DNA of 64,000 nt, taken from the NCBI GenBank assembly GCA_964600665.1, contig CAZRKC010000003.1, forward strand, positions 62,001-126,000. The letters run 5' to 3'. A program made the translations under genes and the position numbers. Under the pieces are notes generated by a model. It made no database searches, had not been told where the DNA came from, and saw only the letters and a program-made list of their open reading frames with translations. This stretch comes from CAZRKC01 sp964600665 (GTDB taxonomy: Bacteria; Bacillota; SLNR01). Below are positions 25,168-33,951 of this stretch, piece after piece; within the stretch, counting starts at the first letter, position 1; each line of letters begins with the position of its first letter.

Positions 25168-26154
25168 ATGAAAGAAGCGATGTTTTACAGCCATCAGACT
25201 GATGGGCGGATCCAATGTCACCTCTGCCCCCACGGGTGTCAGATAAAACCCGGAGGACGGGGAATTTGCCGTGTGCGCGTCCATCAGAACGGCCGTTTGG
25301 AAACGACCAACTTTGCTCAGGTTTCGGCTTGTGCCTTAGACCCCGTGGAGAAGAAACCATTGTACCATTTCCATCCGGGAAAGACCATTTATTCACTGGG
25401 GACATTTGGATGTAACTTATCCTGTCAATTCTGTCAAAACTGGGGAATATCCCAGGGAGATCCCCCGGTTAGAACGTTGCTGCCTCCGGATGCTGTTGCG
25501 ACAGCTCAATTGCATGCCCGTGATGGTGACTGCATTGGATTGGCCTACACCTATTCTGAACCGGTGGTGTGGTACGAATATGTGCTGGAAACGGCCAAAT
25601 TGGCACGGGAGGCGGGGCTTAAGAATGTGATGGTGACCAACGGCATGATTCAACCAGAACCCTTAGGCATGCTTTTACCGTGGCTGGATGCCATGAACAT
25701 CGACTTGAAGGCATTCTCATCTGATTTCTACCGAGAGATCTGTGGCGGGTATATAGAACCGGTAAAGGATGCAATCCGACTGGCAGCTGCATCCTGTCAC
25801 CTTGAACTGACAGTCTTGCTGATCCCTGGATTAAACGATGGCGATGCCGAGATTCGGGCGTTATCTTCATGGGTAGCTGAAATCGATCCATTGATTCCTG
25901 TCCATTTTTCCCGATATTTCCCGCAGTACAAGATGACGCGGCCGCCGACATCCATCGCGACCTTGCAGAAAGCTAGGGATATTGCCAAAGAGGTATTGTC
26001 CTTCGTCTATGTGGGGAATGTTCCGCAGATGGCTGAAAGCAATACCATCTGTCCTCGGTGCGGCCACTTATTGGTCCGCCGGGACCGGGGATTCGTGGAA
26101 TTGGGACTGGCCGCTGACGGGACATGCCCCCAATGCGGGTATGATGGATTATAA
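25168..26154 (+). CDS. amrS: AmmeMemoRadiSam system radical SAM enzyme
   Basis: 328-residue radical SAM protein. The [4Fe-4S]/SAM motif CxxxCxxC is GCNLSCQFCQNW (Cys82, 86, 89). Before it lies a four-cysteine N-terminal cluster (CHLCPHGC and GRGICRV), and the C terminus has a zinc-ribbon-like CPRCGHLL...CPQCG pair. This resembles pyruvate-formate-lyase-activating-enzyme-like proteins and the AmmeMemoRadiSam_B family. ATG 25168 is nine bases from GAGGAG; a longer frame overlapping the upstream gene is not used. Product of the reaction is unknown. Confidence 0.9.
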   Translation: MKEAMFYSHQTDGRIQCHLCPHGCQIKPGGRGICRVRVHQNGRLETTNFAQVSACALDPVEKKPLYHFHPGKTIYSLGTFGCNLSCQFCQNWGISQGDPPVRTLLPPDAVATAQLHARDGDCIGLAYTYSEPVVWYEYVLETAKLAREAGLKNVMVTNGMIQPEPLGMLLPWLDAMNIDLKAFSSDFYREICGGYIEPVKDAIRLAAASCHLELTVLLIPGLNDGDAEIRALSSWVAEIDPLIPVHFSRYFPQYKMTRPPTSIATLQKARDIAKEVLSFVYVGNVPQMAESNTICPRCGHLLVRRDRGFVELGLAADGTCPQCGYDGL

Positions 26155-26249
26155 AAGCAATTTCCGAATTCTGGAGGGTTTAACACTTAATTGCCGAATA
26201 CTCTTCAAGATGGGCTGACTTCGACGATGGCAGGGAAGGGGTGACTGGG

Positions 26250-27044
26250 TTGCCGACCCGTATACAGGATTACGTAGATATTGTCATCATTGCTTATGTC
26301 ATATACCGACTTTTTATGTGGATTCGCGGCACCCGGGCTGTTCAGCTGATCAAAGGGATCTTGATCATCCTCTTCGCGATGATCATCGCCGACTATTTGA
26401 AGTTATATACTATCCGCTGGATCCTTCGAAACTTGCAGACCATGTTCCTGGTGGCCCTGCCGGTGGTGTTTCAACCTGAACTGCGCCGTGCATTGGAGCA
26501 GATCGGCCGGGGGAAACTGTTCTCTCAATCTTTCTCCGTCATGCCGGAAGAAGATATGACCAAGGTGATTCAAGAGATTATCAAGGCAGTCAAGGTGTTA
26601 GCCCGGAACAAGATCGGTGCGCTGATCGTCATAGAACGGGAGACTGGACTCAACGATTACGCGGAAAGCGGTATCCGCATCAATGGCACCATTTCTTCAG
26701 AATTTTTGATCAATATTTTTATCCCCAACACCCCGCTCCATGATGGGGCCGTGATCATCCGGGGAGATCGGGTTTTAGCGGCAGGTTGTTTTCTGCCCCT
26801 GACAGACAGCCAGGATCTATCCACCGAGCTGGGTACCCGGCATCGGGCTGCCATTGGAATTACGGAACATTCCGATGCGGTGGTCGTGGTGGTCTCTGAG
26901 GAAACAGGCATCCTGTCCTTGGCTAGTGAGGGGAAACTGACCCGCTATCTGGATGAAACCACGCTGAAAGAGATGCTGATGGCCTTATGCCTGCCCAAGG
27001 ATCAGACCAATAGTGCCCGTTTCTGGCAATGGAGGAAACCGTAG
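26250..27044 (+). CDS. cdaA: Diadenylate cyclase CdaA
   Basis: Synthesises c-di-AMP from two ATP at the membrane. Three N-terminal hydrophobic helices (residues about 8-72) precede a DAC domain with the catalytic DGA (165-167, LHDGAVIIRGD) and RHR (197-199, TRHRAAIG) motifs. The TTG at 26250 has proper spacing from GGGAAGGGG; a GTG at 26241 is an alternative. Followed directly by cdaR and, two genes later, by glmM, the conserved Bacillota regulatory block where CdaR and GlmM modulate the cyclase. Confidence 0.95.
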   Translation: MPTRIQDYVDIVIIAYVIYRLFMWIRGTRAVQLIKGILIILFAMIIADYLKLYTIRWILRNLQTMFLVALPVVFQPELRRALEQIGRGKLFSQSFSVMPEEDMTKVIQEIIKAVKVLARNKIGALIVIERETGLNDYAESGIRINGTISSEFLINIFIPNTPLHDGAVIIRGDRVLAAGCFLPLTDSQDLSTELGTRHRAAIGITEHSDAVVVVVSEETGILSLASEGKLTRYLDETTLKEMLMALCLPKDQTNSARFWQWRKP

Positions 27045-27986
27045 ATGGATAAACTTCTCGAAAAGGATTATGTGATTCGAATCATTGCTGTGATCATTGC
27101 CGTTTTGCTTTGGTTTCAGGCCAGCAACGAACAAAATCCCACCACTGAGCGGACCTTTGAGAATGTGACGGTCCGCCTTCAGAACGTGGAGCAAGGGTTG
27201 ACCACGGTGGGGGATATCGATCCTGCTACGGTTCGGATCAAATTGTCAGGTCCGCAGCAATACCTGTCGAGCCTGGCGACCCGAGACTTGAATGTGTATA
27301 TCGACTTGGCAGATCTGGAGGAAGGGACGCATTCAATCCCCATTAAAGTCATGGAACCAACGGGGACCCGATTGTTGGATATTTCATCATCAGCAGCGGC
27401 GGTAACGCTGGAACCCATTGTCCGGAAACGGTTTGCGGTTTCCATCATCCAACAAGGGCTGCCGGCTCTGGGCCATTCTGTCGTCGGGGTATCCTTTGAC
27501 CCGGTGGAAGTGAATATCGAAGGAGCTGCCAGTATCATTAATTCCATTAAAAATGCAGCTGTCGTGGTGGATATCAACAATATCACCTCCAGTTTCACCC
27601 GGAATGTGGCCGTGAATGTTTTTGATGAGAACGGATCGGTGGTCCGCAATGTGGTGATCAGTCCCGAGAATGTCAATGTCAGTATCGAGATGGTGCAAGC
27701 CCAGGAAGAAAAGGTGGTCAACATCATCCCATCGTTGGCAGGCAACCCAGCAGCGGGCTATGAAATTCTCGAAGTGATTCTGGAGCCATTGAAAGTCAAA
27801 GTAACCGGCCCACTAAGCATCATCGATGATCTGGAATCCGTCAATACTCAAACCATTGAGATCAGCGGTGCATCTCAAGATATGACCGTATCAGTAGGGT
27901 TGCAGCTTCCGACAGGTATTGCCCTGGTGGATGCAACGACTTTCATGGTCACCATTCGGTTCCGTGAAGTGGAGACAACCGAGTGA
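27045..27986 (+). CDS. cdaR: CdaA regulator CdaR (YbbR domain protein)
   Basis: 313-residue protein with one N-terminal membrane helix (VIRIIAVIIAVLLWFQAS) and an extracytoplasmic chain of about three YbbR repeats, each with a V-x-G or VTGP-like turn (KLSGPQQYL, NIEGAASII, KVTGPLSII). In other Bacillota CdaR binds CdaA and tunes c-di-AMP synthesis. The ATG directly follows the cdaA stop. Confidence 0.93.
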   Translation: MDKLLEKDYVIRIIAVIIAVLLWFQASNEQNPTTERTFENVTVRLQNVEQGLTTVGDIDPATVRIKLSGPQQYLSSLATRDLNVYIDLADLEEGTHSIPIKVMEPTGTRLLDISSSAAAVTLEPIVRKRFAVSIIQQGLPALGHSVVGVSFDPVEVNIEGAASIINSIKNAAVVVDINNITSSFTRNVAVNVFDENGSVVRNVVISPENVNVSIEMVQAQEEKVVNIIPSLAGNPAAGYEILEVILEPLKVKVTGPLSIIDDLESVNTQTIEISGASQDMTVSVGLQLPTGIALVDATTFMVTIRFREVETTE

Positions 27987-28013
27987 TGGGAATGGTGTTG
28001 GAGGGTAAAGCAT

Positions 28014-29582
28014 ATGAATCGGATTCATGATTTACGGGTGCCGCTGGCCCAGGACACGGATGACCTGACGCCGTTGGTTGCCCGACATTTGTCTCTTCCC
28101 CCGCGGGAAATCGCAGAAATCAGGATCATACGTAAATCCCTGGATGCCAGACGCAAACCGCGCATTCAGTTTGTTTATACTTTGGATGTCCGACGGTTGG
28201 GTGAGCCGGCGTTTGAACCTGCGCCTGCGTGGCAGCCGGATCCTGTTTCCGGATCCATCCAGTTACTTCACAGACCCGTGGTTGTGGGTGCAGGACCCGC
28301 AGGTCTGTTTGCTGCGTTGTACCTGGCAAAAGGGGGGTTTTGCCCCCTCCTCATTGATCGGGGTCGGAAAGTGGAGGAGCGGATCCAGCAGGTCAATGAT
28401 TTCTGGCAAAAAGGTGCATTGGATCTTGAGTCCAATGCATGTTTTGGAGAGGGCGGGGCAGGGACTTTTTCGGATGGTAAGTTAATGACCCGGATACGCA
28501 ATCCCCACATACCGGTGATGATGGACCTTTTAGTCGCGGCAGGGGCCCCAGACGAGATCCGGTATCTTTCACATCCCCATGTGGGAACAGACCGTTTACG
28601 GGGCGTTCTGGTCAATCTGCGCAAACAGCTTCTGGCGTGGGGCGGGGAAGTCCGCTATCAAACACGCCTGACCGGTCTTTCCATTCGGGAAGGAAAGCTG
28701 AAAGGAATCATGGTCAATCAGGGAGAGGCCATTGCCACCGAAACCTTGGTGTTGGCCATTGGGCATAGTGCCAGAGATACATATGAGATGCTGCTGCATA
28801 GCGGTGTGACCATGGAAGCCAAATCCTTTGCAGTGGGTCTGCGAATTGAACATCTTCAGGAGCAGATCGACGAGATGCAATACGGCGTTAGCGCTGGCCA
28901 TCCCCGGCTGCCGCCGGCAGAGTATCAGCTTGCCGTCCATGGGACTCGTCCGGTGTATACCTTTTGCATGTGCCCGGGAGGTGCCGTAATTGGCACCGCT
29001 ACAGAACCGGATGGACTGTCAGTCAATGGTATGAGCATGCATGATCGGGGAAGCTTCGTCGCCAACAGTGCATTGGTGGTTGCAGTAGAAGCCAAGGATC
29101 TGGAGGGACACCATCCTTTACGGGGGATGGATTATCAGCGAACATGGGAGCAGAAGGCGTTTCAATTGGGCGGGGGCGGATTTTACGCGCCGGTTCAAAC
29201 CGTTGGCGATTTCCTTCACGGTCGCAGTACCACCGGGATTTCACAGATGCTGATTAGGCCTAGCTACCGTCCCGGTGTCCACGAGACTGACTTGAAAGCG
29301 TGTTTACCGCAGCCTGTGGCGGATGCTTTGATTACCGGAATCCGTCAGATGGATGAAAAAATGAACGGGTTTGCTCACCCCGCTGCATGGCTCACCGGGG
29401 TTGAAACCCGCACTTCTGCACCGGTCCGTATCACGCGGGATGCCAGCCGGCAGTCAGTGTCCGTATCCGGTTTATTCCCGGTTGGTGAAGGGGCCGGTTA
29501 TGCTGGAGGAATTGTCAGTGCAGCAGTAGATGGTATGGACACGGCGGCAGAAATATCCCGCCGGTTTATTCCGACACGATGA
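28014..29582 (+). CDS. FAD-dependent dehydrogenase of COG2509 type
   Basis: 522-residue flavoprotein. After a roughly 90-residue N-terminal domain comes the dinucleotide-binding loop VGAGPAGLFAALYLA (residues 91-105), then ACFGEGGAGTFSDGKL and a C-terminal FAD segment GEGAGYAGGIVSAAVDG. The family is widespread, often found between ybbR/cdaR and glmM in Bacillota, but its substrate is unknown. Soluble, no signal peptide. The position suggests a link to cell-envelope precursor supply, which is inference. Confidence 0.85.
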   Translation: MNRIHDLRVPLAQDTDDLTPLVARHLSLPPREIAEIRIIRKSLDARRKPRIQFVYTLDVRRLGEPAFEPAPAWQPDPVSGSIQLLHRPVVVGAGPAGLFAALYLAKGGFCPLLIDRGRKVEERIQQVNDFWQKGALDLESNACFGEGGAGTFSDGKLMTRIRNPHIPVMMDLLVAAGAPDEIRYLSHPHVGTDRLRGVLVNLRKQLLAWGGEVRYQTRLTGLSIREGKLKGIMVNQGEAIATETLVLAIGHSARDTYEMLLHSGVTMEAKSFAVGLRIEHLQEQIDEMQYGVSAGHPRLPPAEYQLAVHGTRPVYTFCMCPGGAVIGTATEPDGLSVNGMSMHDRGSFVANSALVVAVEAKDLEGHHPLRGMDYQRTWEQKAFQLGGGGFYAPVQTVGDFLHGRSTTGISQMLIRPSYRPGVHETDLKACLPQPVADALITGIRQMDEKMNGFAHPAAWLTGVETRTSAPVRITRDASRQSVSVSGLFPVGEGAGYAGGIVSAAVDGMDTAAEISRRFIPTR

Positions 29583-29608
29583 ACATATACTGGAAATGAG
29601 GGATACAT

Positions 29609-30973
29609 GTGGGTCGACTGTTTGGCACGGATGGCGTCAGAGGCATCGCAAATCACGATTTAACACCGGAATTGGCGTATGAGTTGGGTCGAGTTGGGAC
29701 CGCCATATTGGCGCAGGATATGCAGCGACCGCGGATTCTCATCGGTAAAGATACCCGGATTTCCGGAGACATGCTGGAAGCGGCGCTTTTGGCCGGGATA
29801 TGTTCCATGGGGGGAGATGCGTATCTGGCGGGTATCGTGCCAACGCCAGCTGTGGCATTCTTGACACGCCAGTTGCAGGCACATGCCGGCATCATGATTT
29901 CTGCATCCCATAACCCGGTTGAAGATAACGGAATCAAGTTTTTCCATGGGGACGGGTTTAAATTGCCGGATCTGATTGAAGATAACATTGAAGCCGCCAT
30001 CAATGCCGGAACCAATCACTTCCCCCGCCCGGTGGGTGCGGATATCGGCCGGGTGGTGCATGTGGGTGATGCGGCTCAACGATACATTCAGTTTGCCCTG
30101 GGAACGATTTCGGGGACGCTAAAACGGTTGAAGGTGGTTGTCGACTGCGCCAATGGCGCCGCATCCCTGATTGCCCCGGCAGTTTACGGGGAGGCGGGGG
30201 TGGAGGTGATCGCAATTCACCATGTTCCGGACGGGACTAATATCAATCGGGAATGCGGATCGACGCATCCCCACGTGATCCAGGAAGAGGTTCGTCGTGC
30301 CGGCGCGGATCTGGGTCTGACCCACGACGGGGATGCAGACCGGGTATTGGCTTGTGACCACCAGGGGAATCTGGTGGATGGAGACCAAATACTGGCGATT
30401 TGCGGGCTGGATATGCTGAAGAAAGGCAAATTACCGGATCAGACCATCGTTGCGACGGTGATGAGCAATCTCGGTTTGGATCTGGCTTTCCGACGGGCAG
30501 GGGGTCGAGTCATTCGCACCAATGTCGGTGACCGATATGTACTGGAAGCCATGCGGGACGGCGGATTTATCCTGGGTGGTGAGCAGTCAGGCCATATCAT
30601 CAATTTAGGGATCAATACCACCGGCGACGGGATCATCACCGCCCTGCAGCTGATGTCGGTGATCCGGGATTCCGGTAAGGATCTGAAAGAGCTGGCAGGG
30701 CAGGTACAGAAGATGCCGCAGGCTCTGGTCAATGTGGTGGTTGCTGATAAAGAGGCGATTCATACCAATATCCGGATCCAGGAAGCGCTCATTCAGGCAT
30801 CCCGGCAACTGGGGGACCGAGGTCGAATTCTTATCCGCCCATCGGGTACAGAGTCGAAAGTGCGGGTTATGGTGGAATGTGAAGATTTAAATGAAATGGA
30901 AGCTATCACCCAGCGGTTTGTGGACATGGTTAAAGAAGAGTTAGCAGGTATCGACAAAACCAAACGGGGATGA
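29609..30973 (+). CDS. glmM: Phosphoglucosamine mutase
   Basis: Converts glucosamine-6-phosphate to glucosamine-1-phosphate for UDP-GlcNAc. 454 residues, GTG start, N terminus MGRLFGTDGVRGIAN. The catalytic serine is Ser100 in GIMISASHNPVEDNG; the Mg2+ loop THDGDADRV and sugar loop GGEQSGHI are intact, and the C-terminal phosphate-binding RPSGTESKVRV is present. The end of the gene carries the glmS promoter. In other species GlmM also inhibits CdaA. Confidence 0.97.
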   Translation: MGRLFGTDGVRGIANHDLTPELAYELGRVGTAILAQDMQRPRILIGKDTRISGDMLEAALLAGICSMGGDAYLAGIVPTPAVAFLTRQLQAHAGIMISASHNPVEDNGIKFFHGDGFKLPDLIEDNIEAAINAGTNHFPRPVGADIGRVVHVGDAAQRYIQFALGTISGTLKRLKVVVDCANGAASLIAPAVYGEAGVEVIAIHHVPDGTNINRECGSTHPHVIQEEVRRAGADLGLTHDGDADRVLACDHQGNLVDGDQILAICGLDMLKKGKLPDQTIVATVMSNLGLDLAFRRAGGRVIRTNVGDRYVLEAMRDGGFILGGEQSGHIINLGINTTGDGIITALQLMSVIRDSGKDLKELAGQVQKMPQALVNVVVADKEAIHTNIRIQEALIQASRQLGDRGRILIRPSGTESKVRVMVECEDLNEMEAITQRFVDMVKEELAGIDKTKRG

Positions 30974-30979
30974 TATATT
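30951..30979 (+). promoter_or_regulatory. Promoter for glmS
   Basis: TCGACA at 30951-30956 and TATATT at 30974-30979, 17-base spacer, with an extended -10 TG. It lies in the last glmM codons, about 60 bases ahead of the ribozyme cleavage site. Confidence 0.55.
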
Positions 30980-31029
30980 TAAAGAGCACGCCCATTTCTG
31001 CCAAGGTGGTGATTCATGAACAATAGAGC

Positions 31030-31185
31030 GGTGTTGCAAGCGCCAGGACTTGTTCGCAATCTGGACAAGTTGACGAGGTGGGGGATCTCGGAACATTCGG
31101 CGGGTGACCCTCGGTCTGACCCGGACCGTAACGGCGTCTTCAAATCTGACGAGCGATTGTCAGGACAAAGGAAGCCGATGGGACT
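31030..31185 (+). ncRNA. glmS ribozyme/riboswitch
   Basis: The conserved core is readable in order: AAGCGCCAGGACTTG at the 5' side, TTGACGAGG, GGGGATCTCGG, ATTCGGCGGGTGACCCTCGG, ACGGCGTCTTCAAA and ACAAAGGAAGCC. Known biology: glucosamine-6-phosphate acts as cofactor for self-cleavage just before the GCGCC, here expected between A31039 and G31040, exposing the glmS mRNA to decay. It lies in the 238-base glmM-glmS gap, 27 bases before the glmS ATG. Confidence 0.93.
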
Positions 31186-31211
31186 AGAGAAGGATACAAG
31201 GAGGTCAGAAT

Positions 31212-33050
31212 ATGTGTGGTATCGTAGGATACGTTGGTAGTCGGTCTGCTGTTCCTGTAATCATGAAAGGACTGGCTAAATTAGAATACAGAGGATATGA
31301 CTCCGCCGGGATTGCCATTTGGAACGCCGGAGAATTGAAAATACAGAAAACGGTCGGGCGCCTGGGTCGATTGGCGGAAAAACTGGATGAAAACCCCATG
31401 GAAGGACATATTGGTATGGGGCAAACACGGTGGGCAACCCATGGTCGTCCGTCTGACGCCAATGCCCATCCTCATTGGGATTGCTCCGGAAAAATTGCCG
31501 TGATCCATAACGGGATCATTGAAAACTACATGGAGCTGAAAGAAATGCTTCTCCGGGAAGGCCACAAATTCAATTCCCAGACAGACACAGAAGTGGTTCC
31601 CCATCTCATCGAGAAGCATTATGAAGGGGATCTGGAAGCTGCGGTCCGTAAGGTTTTGCATATCATCGAAGGATCCTATGCTTTGGTGATCATGCATCAG
31701 GATGAACCGGATAAGATCGTGGGGGCACGGAAAGACAGCCCGCTGATCGCCGGCATCGGCAAAGGAGAGAATTTTATCGCCTCGGATATTCCCGCAATTC
31801 TGGAGTACACACGGGAAGCCATCATCCTCAATCATGGGGAAATGGTGATCATAACCAAAGATGATGTCAAGGTCACTGATCTGGAAGGTCAAGTGCTGGA
31901 AAAGGAAATCTTTCACGTCACATGGGATGCAGAAGCAGCGGAAAAGGGAGGTTACCCCCATTTTATGCTGAAGGAGATCTATGAGCAGCCGCGAGCTATT
32001 CGGGATACCCTCAGCGGGCGGATCGAGAAAACCGGGCATGAAATCTCCCTGGACGATATCGAGATCACACCCGAGTTTATCCGCAATCTGAAGAAGATTT
32101 ATCTTGTGGCATGTGGAACAGCCTATCACGCAGGCATGGTGGGGAAATATTTGATCGAGCATCTCACCCGAATTCCAGTGGAGATTGACATCGCGTCCGA
32201 ATTTCGGTATCGGGACCCCATTGTGGACGATCCTTCCGAATACTTGATGCTTGTGGTTAGTCAGTCCGGGGAAACCGCTGACACCCTGGGGAGCTTAAGA
32301 GAAATGAAGCGGCGGGGTGTCCGCATCATGGCAATCACCAATGTGATCGGGAGTTCGGTGGCCAGAGAAAGTGATGATGTCCTCCTGACCCGTGCGGGCC
32401 CGGAGATTGCCGTTGCCTCTACCAAGGCATACACCACGCAGCTGGTTAACCTATATCTTATGGCGATCAAACTGGGTCAAATCAAAGGAACTGTGACTGA
32501 AGCGGAAGCGGCGGAGATGGTTGACTCCTTGCGAGAGCTGCCGACGATGGCGCAAAAGGTGATTGATATGAATGATGACCTGATCAAAGAGTTAGCAAAG
32601 ACCTATTCAAACCGGGAAGACATCTTCTTCATTGGGCGGCATTTGGATTATGCGTTGGCCCTGGAAGGTGCCCTGAAATTGAAGGAAATTTCATACATTC
32701 ATGCAGAAGCATACGCAGCCGGAGAACTGAAACACGGCACGCTGGCTTTGATCACGAAAGATGTCCCAGTGATTGCCATTGCCACCCAGCCGGACATTTA
32801 CGCCAAGATGATCAGCAATATCCAGGAAGTCAACGCCAGGGAAGCAACTGTCATCGGCATGGGGATGGAAGACGACGACAATATTGGCAAACATAGCATG
32901 CATGTCATCGCTATACCCAAGACCCATAAGTATTTCACCACTGCTCTGGCTGTGATTCCATTGCAACTCTTCTCTTACTACGCCGCTTTGGAACGAGGCT
33001 GCGATGTGGATAAGCCCCGAAATCTGGCCAAGAGTGTGACGGTGGAATAG
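31212..33050 (+). CDS. glmS: Glutamine-fructose-6-phosphate aminotransferase
   Basis: Makes glucosamine-6-phosphate from fructose-6-phosphate and glutamine, the entry to amino-sugar synthesis. 612 residues. Cys2 (MCGIVGYVG) is the glutaminase nucleophile, followed by QTRWATHG. Two SIS isomerase domains follow (CGTAYHAG, SQSGETADT, ending KPRNLAKSVTVE). AAGGAGGT precedes the ATG. Feedback by its product is expected through the ribozyme upstream. Confidence 0.97.
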   Translation: MCGIVGYVGSRSAVPVIMKGLAKLEYRGYDSAGIAIWNAGELKIQKTVGRLGRLAEKLDENPMEGHIGMGQTRWATHGRPSDANAHPHWDCSGKIAVIHNGIIENYMELKEMLLREGHKFNSQTDTEVVPHLIEKHYEGDLEAAVRKVLHIIEGSYALVIMHQDEPDKIVGARKDSPLIAGIGKGENFIASDIPAILEYTREAIILNHGEMVIITKDDVKVTDLEGQVLEKEIFHVTWDAEAAEKGGYPHFMLKEIYEQPRAIRDTLSGRIEKTGHEISLDDIEITPEFIRNLKKIYLVACGTAYHAGMVGKYLIEHLTRIPVEIDIASEFRYRDPIVDDPSEYLMLVVSQSGETADTLGSLREMKRRGVRIMAITNVIGSSVARESDDVLLTRAGPEIAVASTKAYTTQLVNLYLMAIKLGQIKGTVTEAEAAEMVDSLRELPTMAQKVIDMNDDLIKELAKTYSNREDIFFIGRHLDYALALEGALKLKEISYIHAEAYAAGELKHGTLALITKDVPVIAIATQPDIYAKMISNIQEVNAREATVIGMGMEDDDNIGKHSMHVIAIPKTHKYFTTALAVIPLQLFSYYAALERGCDVDKPRNLAKSVTVE

Positions 33051-33077
33051 CAGATATCATTTGACAAGCCAATCCAA

Positions 33078-33134
33078 AAGGACTACAGGCTTGCCGAGGT
33101 CCCCATTCGGGGATCACGGCAGGCCTTTTGTTTT
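33078..33134 (+). terminator. Intrinsic terminator after glmS
   Basis: Long stem GGCTTGCCG-A-GGTCCCC with loop ATTC and the complementary GGGGATC-A-CGGCAGGCC, followed by TTTTGTTTT. Flanking AAAAGG and CCTTTT extend it. Confidence 0.85.
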
Positions 33135-33187
33135 GGTGAATGGATCAGCGAAGGCGGGCAGCACTCCTGCAGGCCGCTAAAATTGAT

Positions 33188-33210
33188 ATATATTGCAAAA
33201 TGCAATATAT
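33188..33210. repeat. Operator-like perfect palindrome upstream of xre
   Basis: ATATATTGCA-AAA-TGCAATATAT, two ten-base arms with a three-base centre, ending two bases before the -35 box of the next promoter. Its position and symmetry suit a dimeric helix-turn-helix regulator. Confidence 0.6.
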
Positions 33211-33212
33211 GC

Positions 33213-33241
33213 TTGACATAATGGAATATATGTTGTATATT
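33213..33241 (+). promoter_or_regulatory. Strong promoter for xre-membrane protein pair
   Basis: Consensus TTGACA (33213-33218), 17-base spacer and TATATT (33236-33241). A second inverted repeat, AATATA-TGTTG-TATATT (33225-33241), covers the spacer and -10 box, so a bound repressor would block RNA polymerase directly. Confidence 0.7.
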
Positions 33242-33289
33242 GTGGCCATAAGGTGTCCAGTTGATCCTGGATGCAGAGGATGGAAAGCG

Positions 33290-33502
33290 ATGGTGATGCT
33301 GGTGAAAAACATGAAGATGAAAATAGCACGAACGGAGAAGGACTGGTCCCAAGAAGATTTAGCAGAGCGTGTCGGTGTGACACGTCAAACCATCGGTTTG
33401 ATTGAAGCCGGGGGATACAATCCCACCCTGAATCTGTGTTTGGCCATCTGTCGTGCTTTAGAAAAGACATTGGATGAAATTTTTTGGGAGGAATCAAAAT
33501 GA
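33290..33502 (+). CDS. Small Xre-family transcriptional regulator
   Basis: 70-residue protein that is almost only a helix-turn-helix: KIARTEKDWSQEDLAERVGV, then TRQTIGLIEAGGYNPTLNLC, then a dimer-like tail ALEKTLDEIFWEE. This matches the short YozG/Cro-like regulators that are co-encoded with small membrane proteins. ATG 33290 is nine bases from AGAGGA; GTG 33302 is an alternative. The palindromes on its promoter suggest autorepression. The stop overlaps the next start (ATGA). Confidence 0.88.
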   Translation: MVMLVKNMKMKIARTEKDWSQEDLAERVGVTRQTIGLIEAGGYNPTLNLCLAICRALEKTLDEIFWEESK

Positions 33503-33951
33503 AACTTGTACAGGATGAACGAATCGTGCTGGAACGACGCATCATCCAGTCCCGGGCATTCGCAATGCTGCTGATGGGGCTGTGGTTGATCCTGATTTAC
33601 CGGATGCTGGTTCGTCAGGATCCGCCACAGGAAAATTTGGACCTGCTGCTTTTGGTCCTGGCGGTATCCGTCTACCATCTGGGCAGTCTGGTCAGTAAAG
33701 GACTCATTGACAACCCGCAAAAAAAGGACCGGCGGCTTCCTGTGATCAGTGGTGTGGTGGGCGGTCTTGCCTTTTTTATCGTGCAGATCATTTCCAATGG
33801 CATTGCCTGGGGTGACTGGAATGCCATGGTGCCATTTGTGATCCTCAGCATGGTTTTCATGGTGTTCTTTGTGGCATCCCAGTTGATGCTGGGCTATATG
33901 ACGGAGAAAAAGGTGAAGGAAGAAATCGACGCATTAGAACGAGATGGGTAA
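33499..33951 (+). CDS. Uncharacterised four-helix membrane protein
   Basis: 150 residues, no family firmly recognised. A charged N terminus is followed by about four hydrophobic helices (FAMLLMGLWLILIYRML; LDLLLLVLAVSVYHLGSLV; VVGGLAFFIVQIISNGIAW; VPFVILSMVFMVFFVASQLM), then a charged C-terminal helix (TEKKVKEEIDALERDG). It resembles the small integral membrane proteins commonly coupled to YozG-type regulators. GGGAGGAATC precedes ATG 33499, overlapping the regulator's stop, so the two are a translation-coupled pair. Function unknown. Confidence 0.75.
   Translation: MKLVQDERIVLERRIIQSRAFAMLLMGLWLILIYRMLVRQDPPQENLDLLLLVLAVSVYHLGSLVSKGLIDNPQKKDRRLPVISGVVGGLAFFIVQIISNGIAWGDWNAMVPFVILSMVFMVFFVASQLMLGYMTEKKVKEEIDALERDG

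Noticed and set aside
31016..31240. A 74-codon reading frame between glmM and glmS
   Set aside because: It lies over the glmS ribozyme and its 3' part overlaps the glmS start; the conserved bases are explained by RNA structure.
33140..33289. N-terminal extension of the Xre regulator
   Set aside because: It would begin upstream of the promoter and translate through the palindromes; the ATG at 33290 has a good ribosome binding site and family length.
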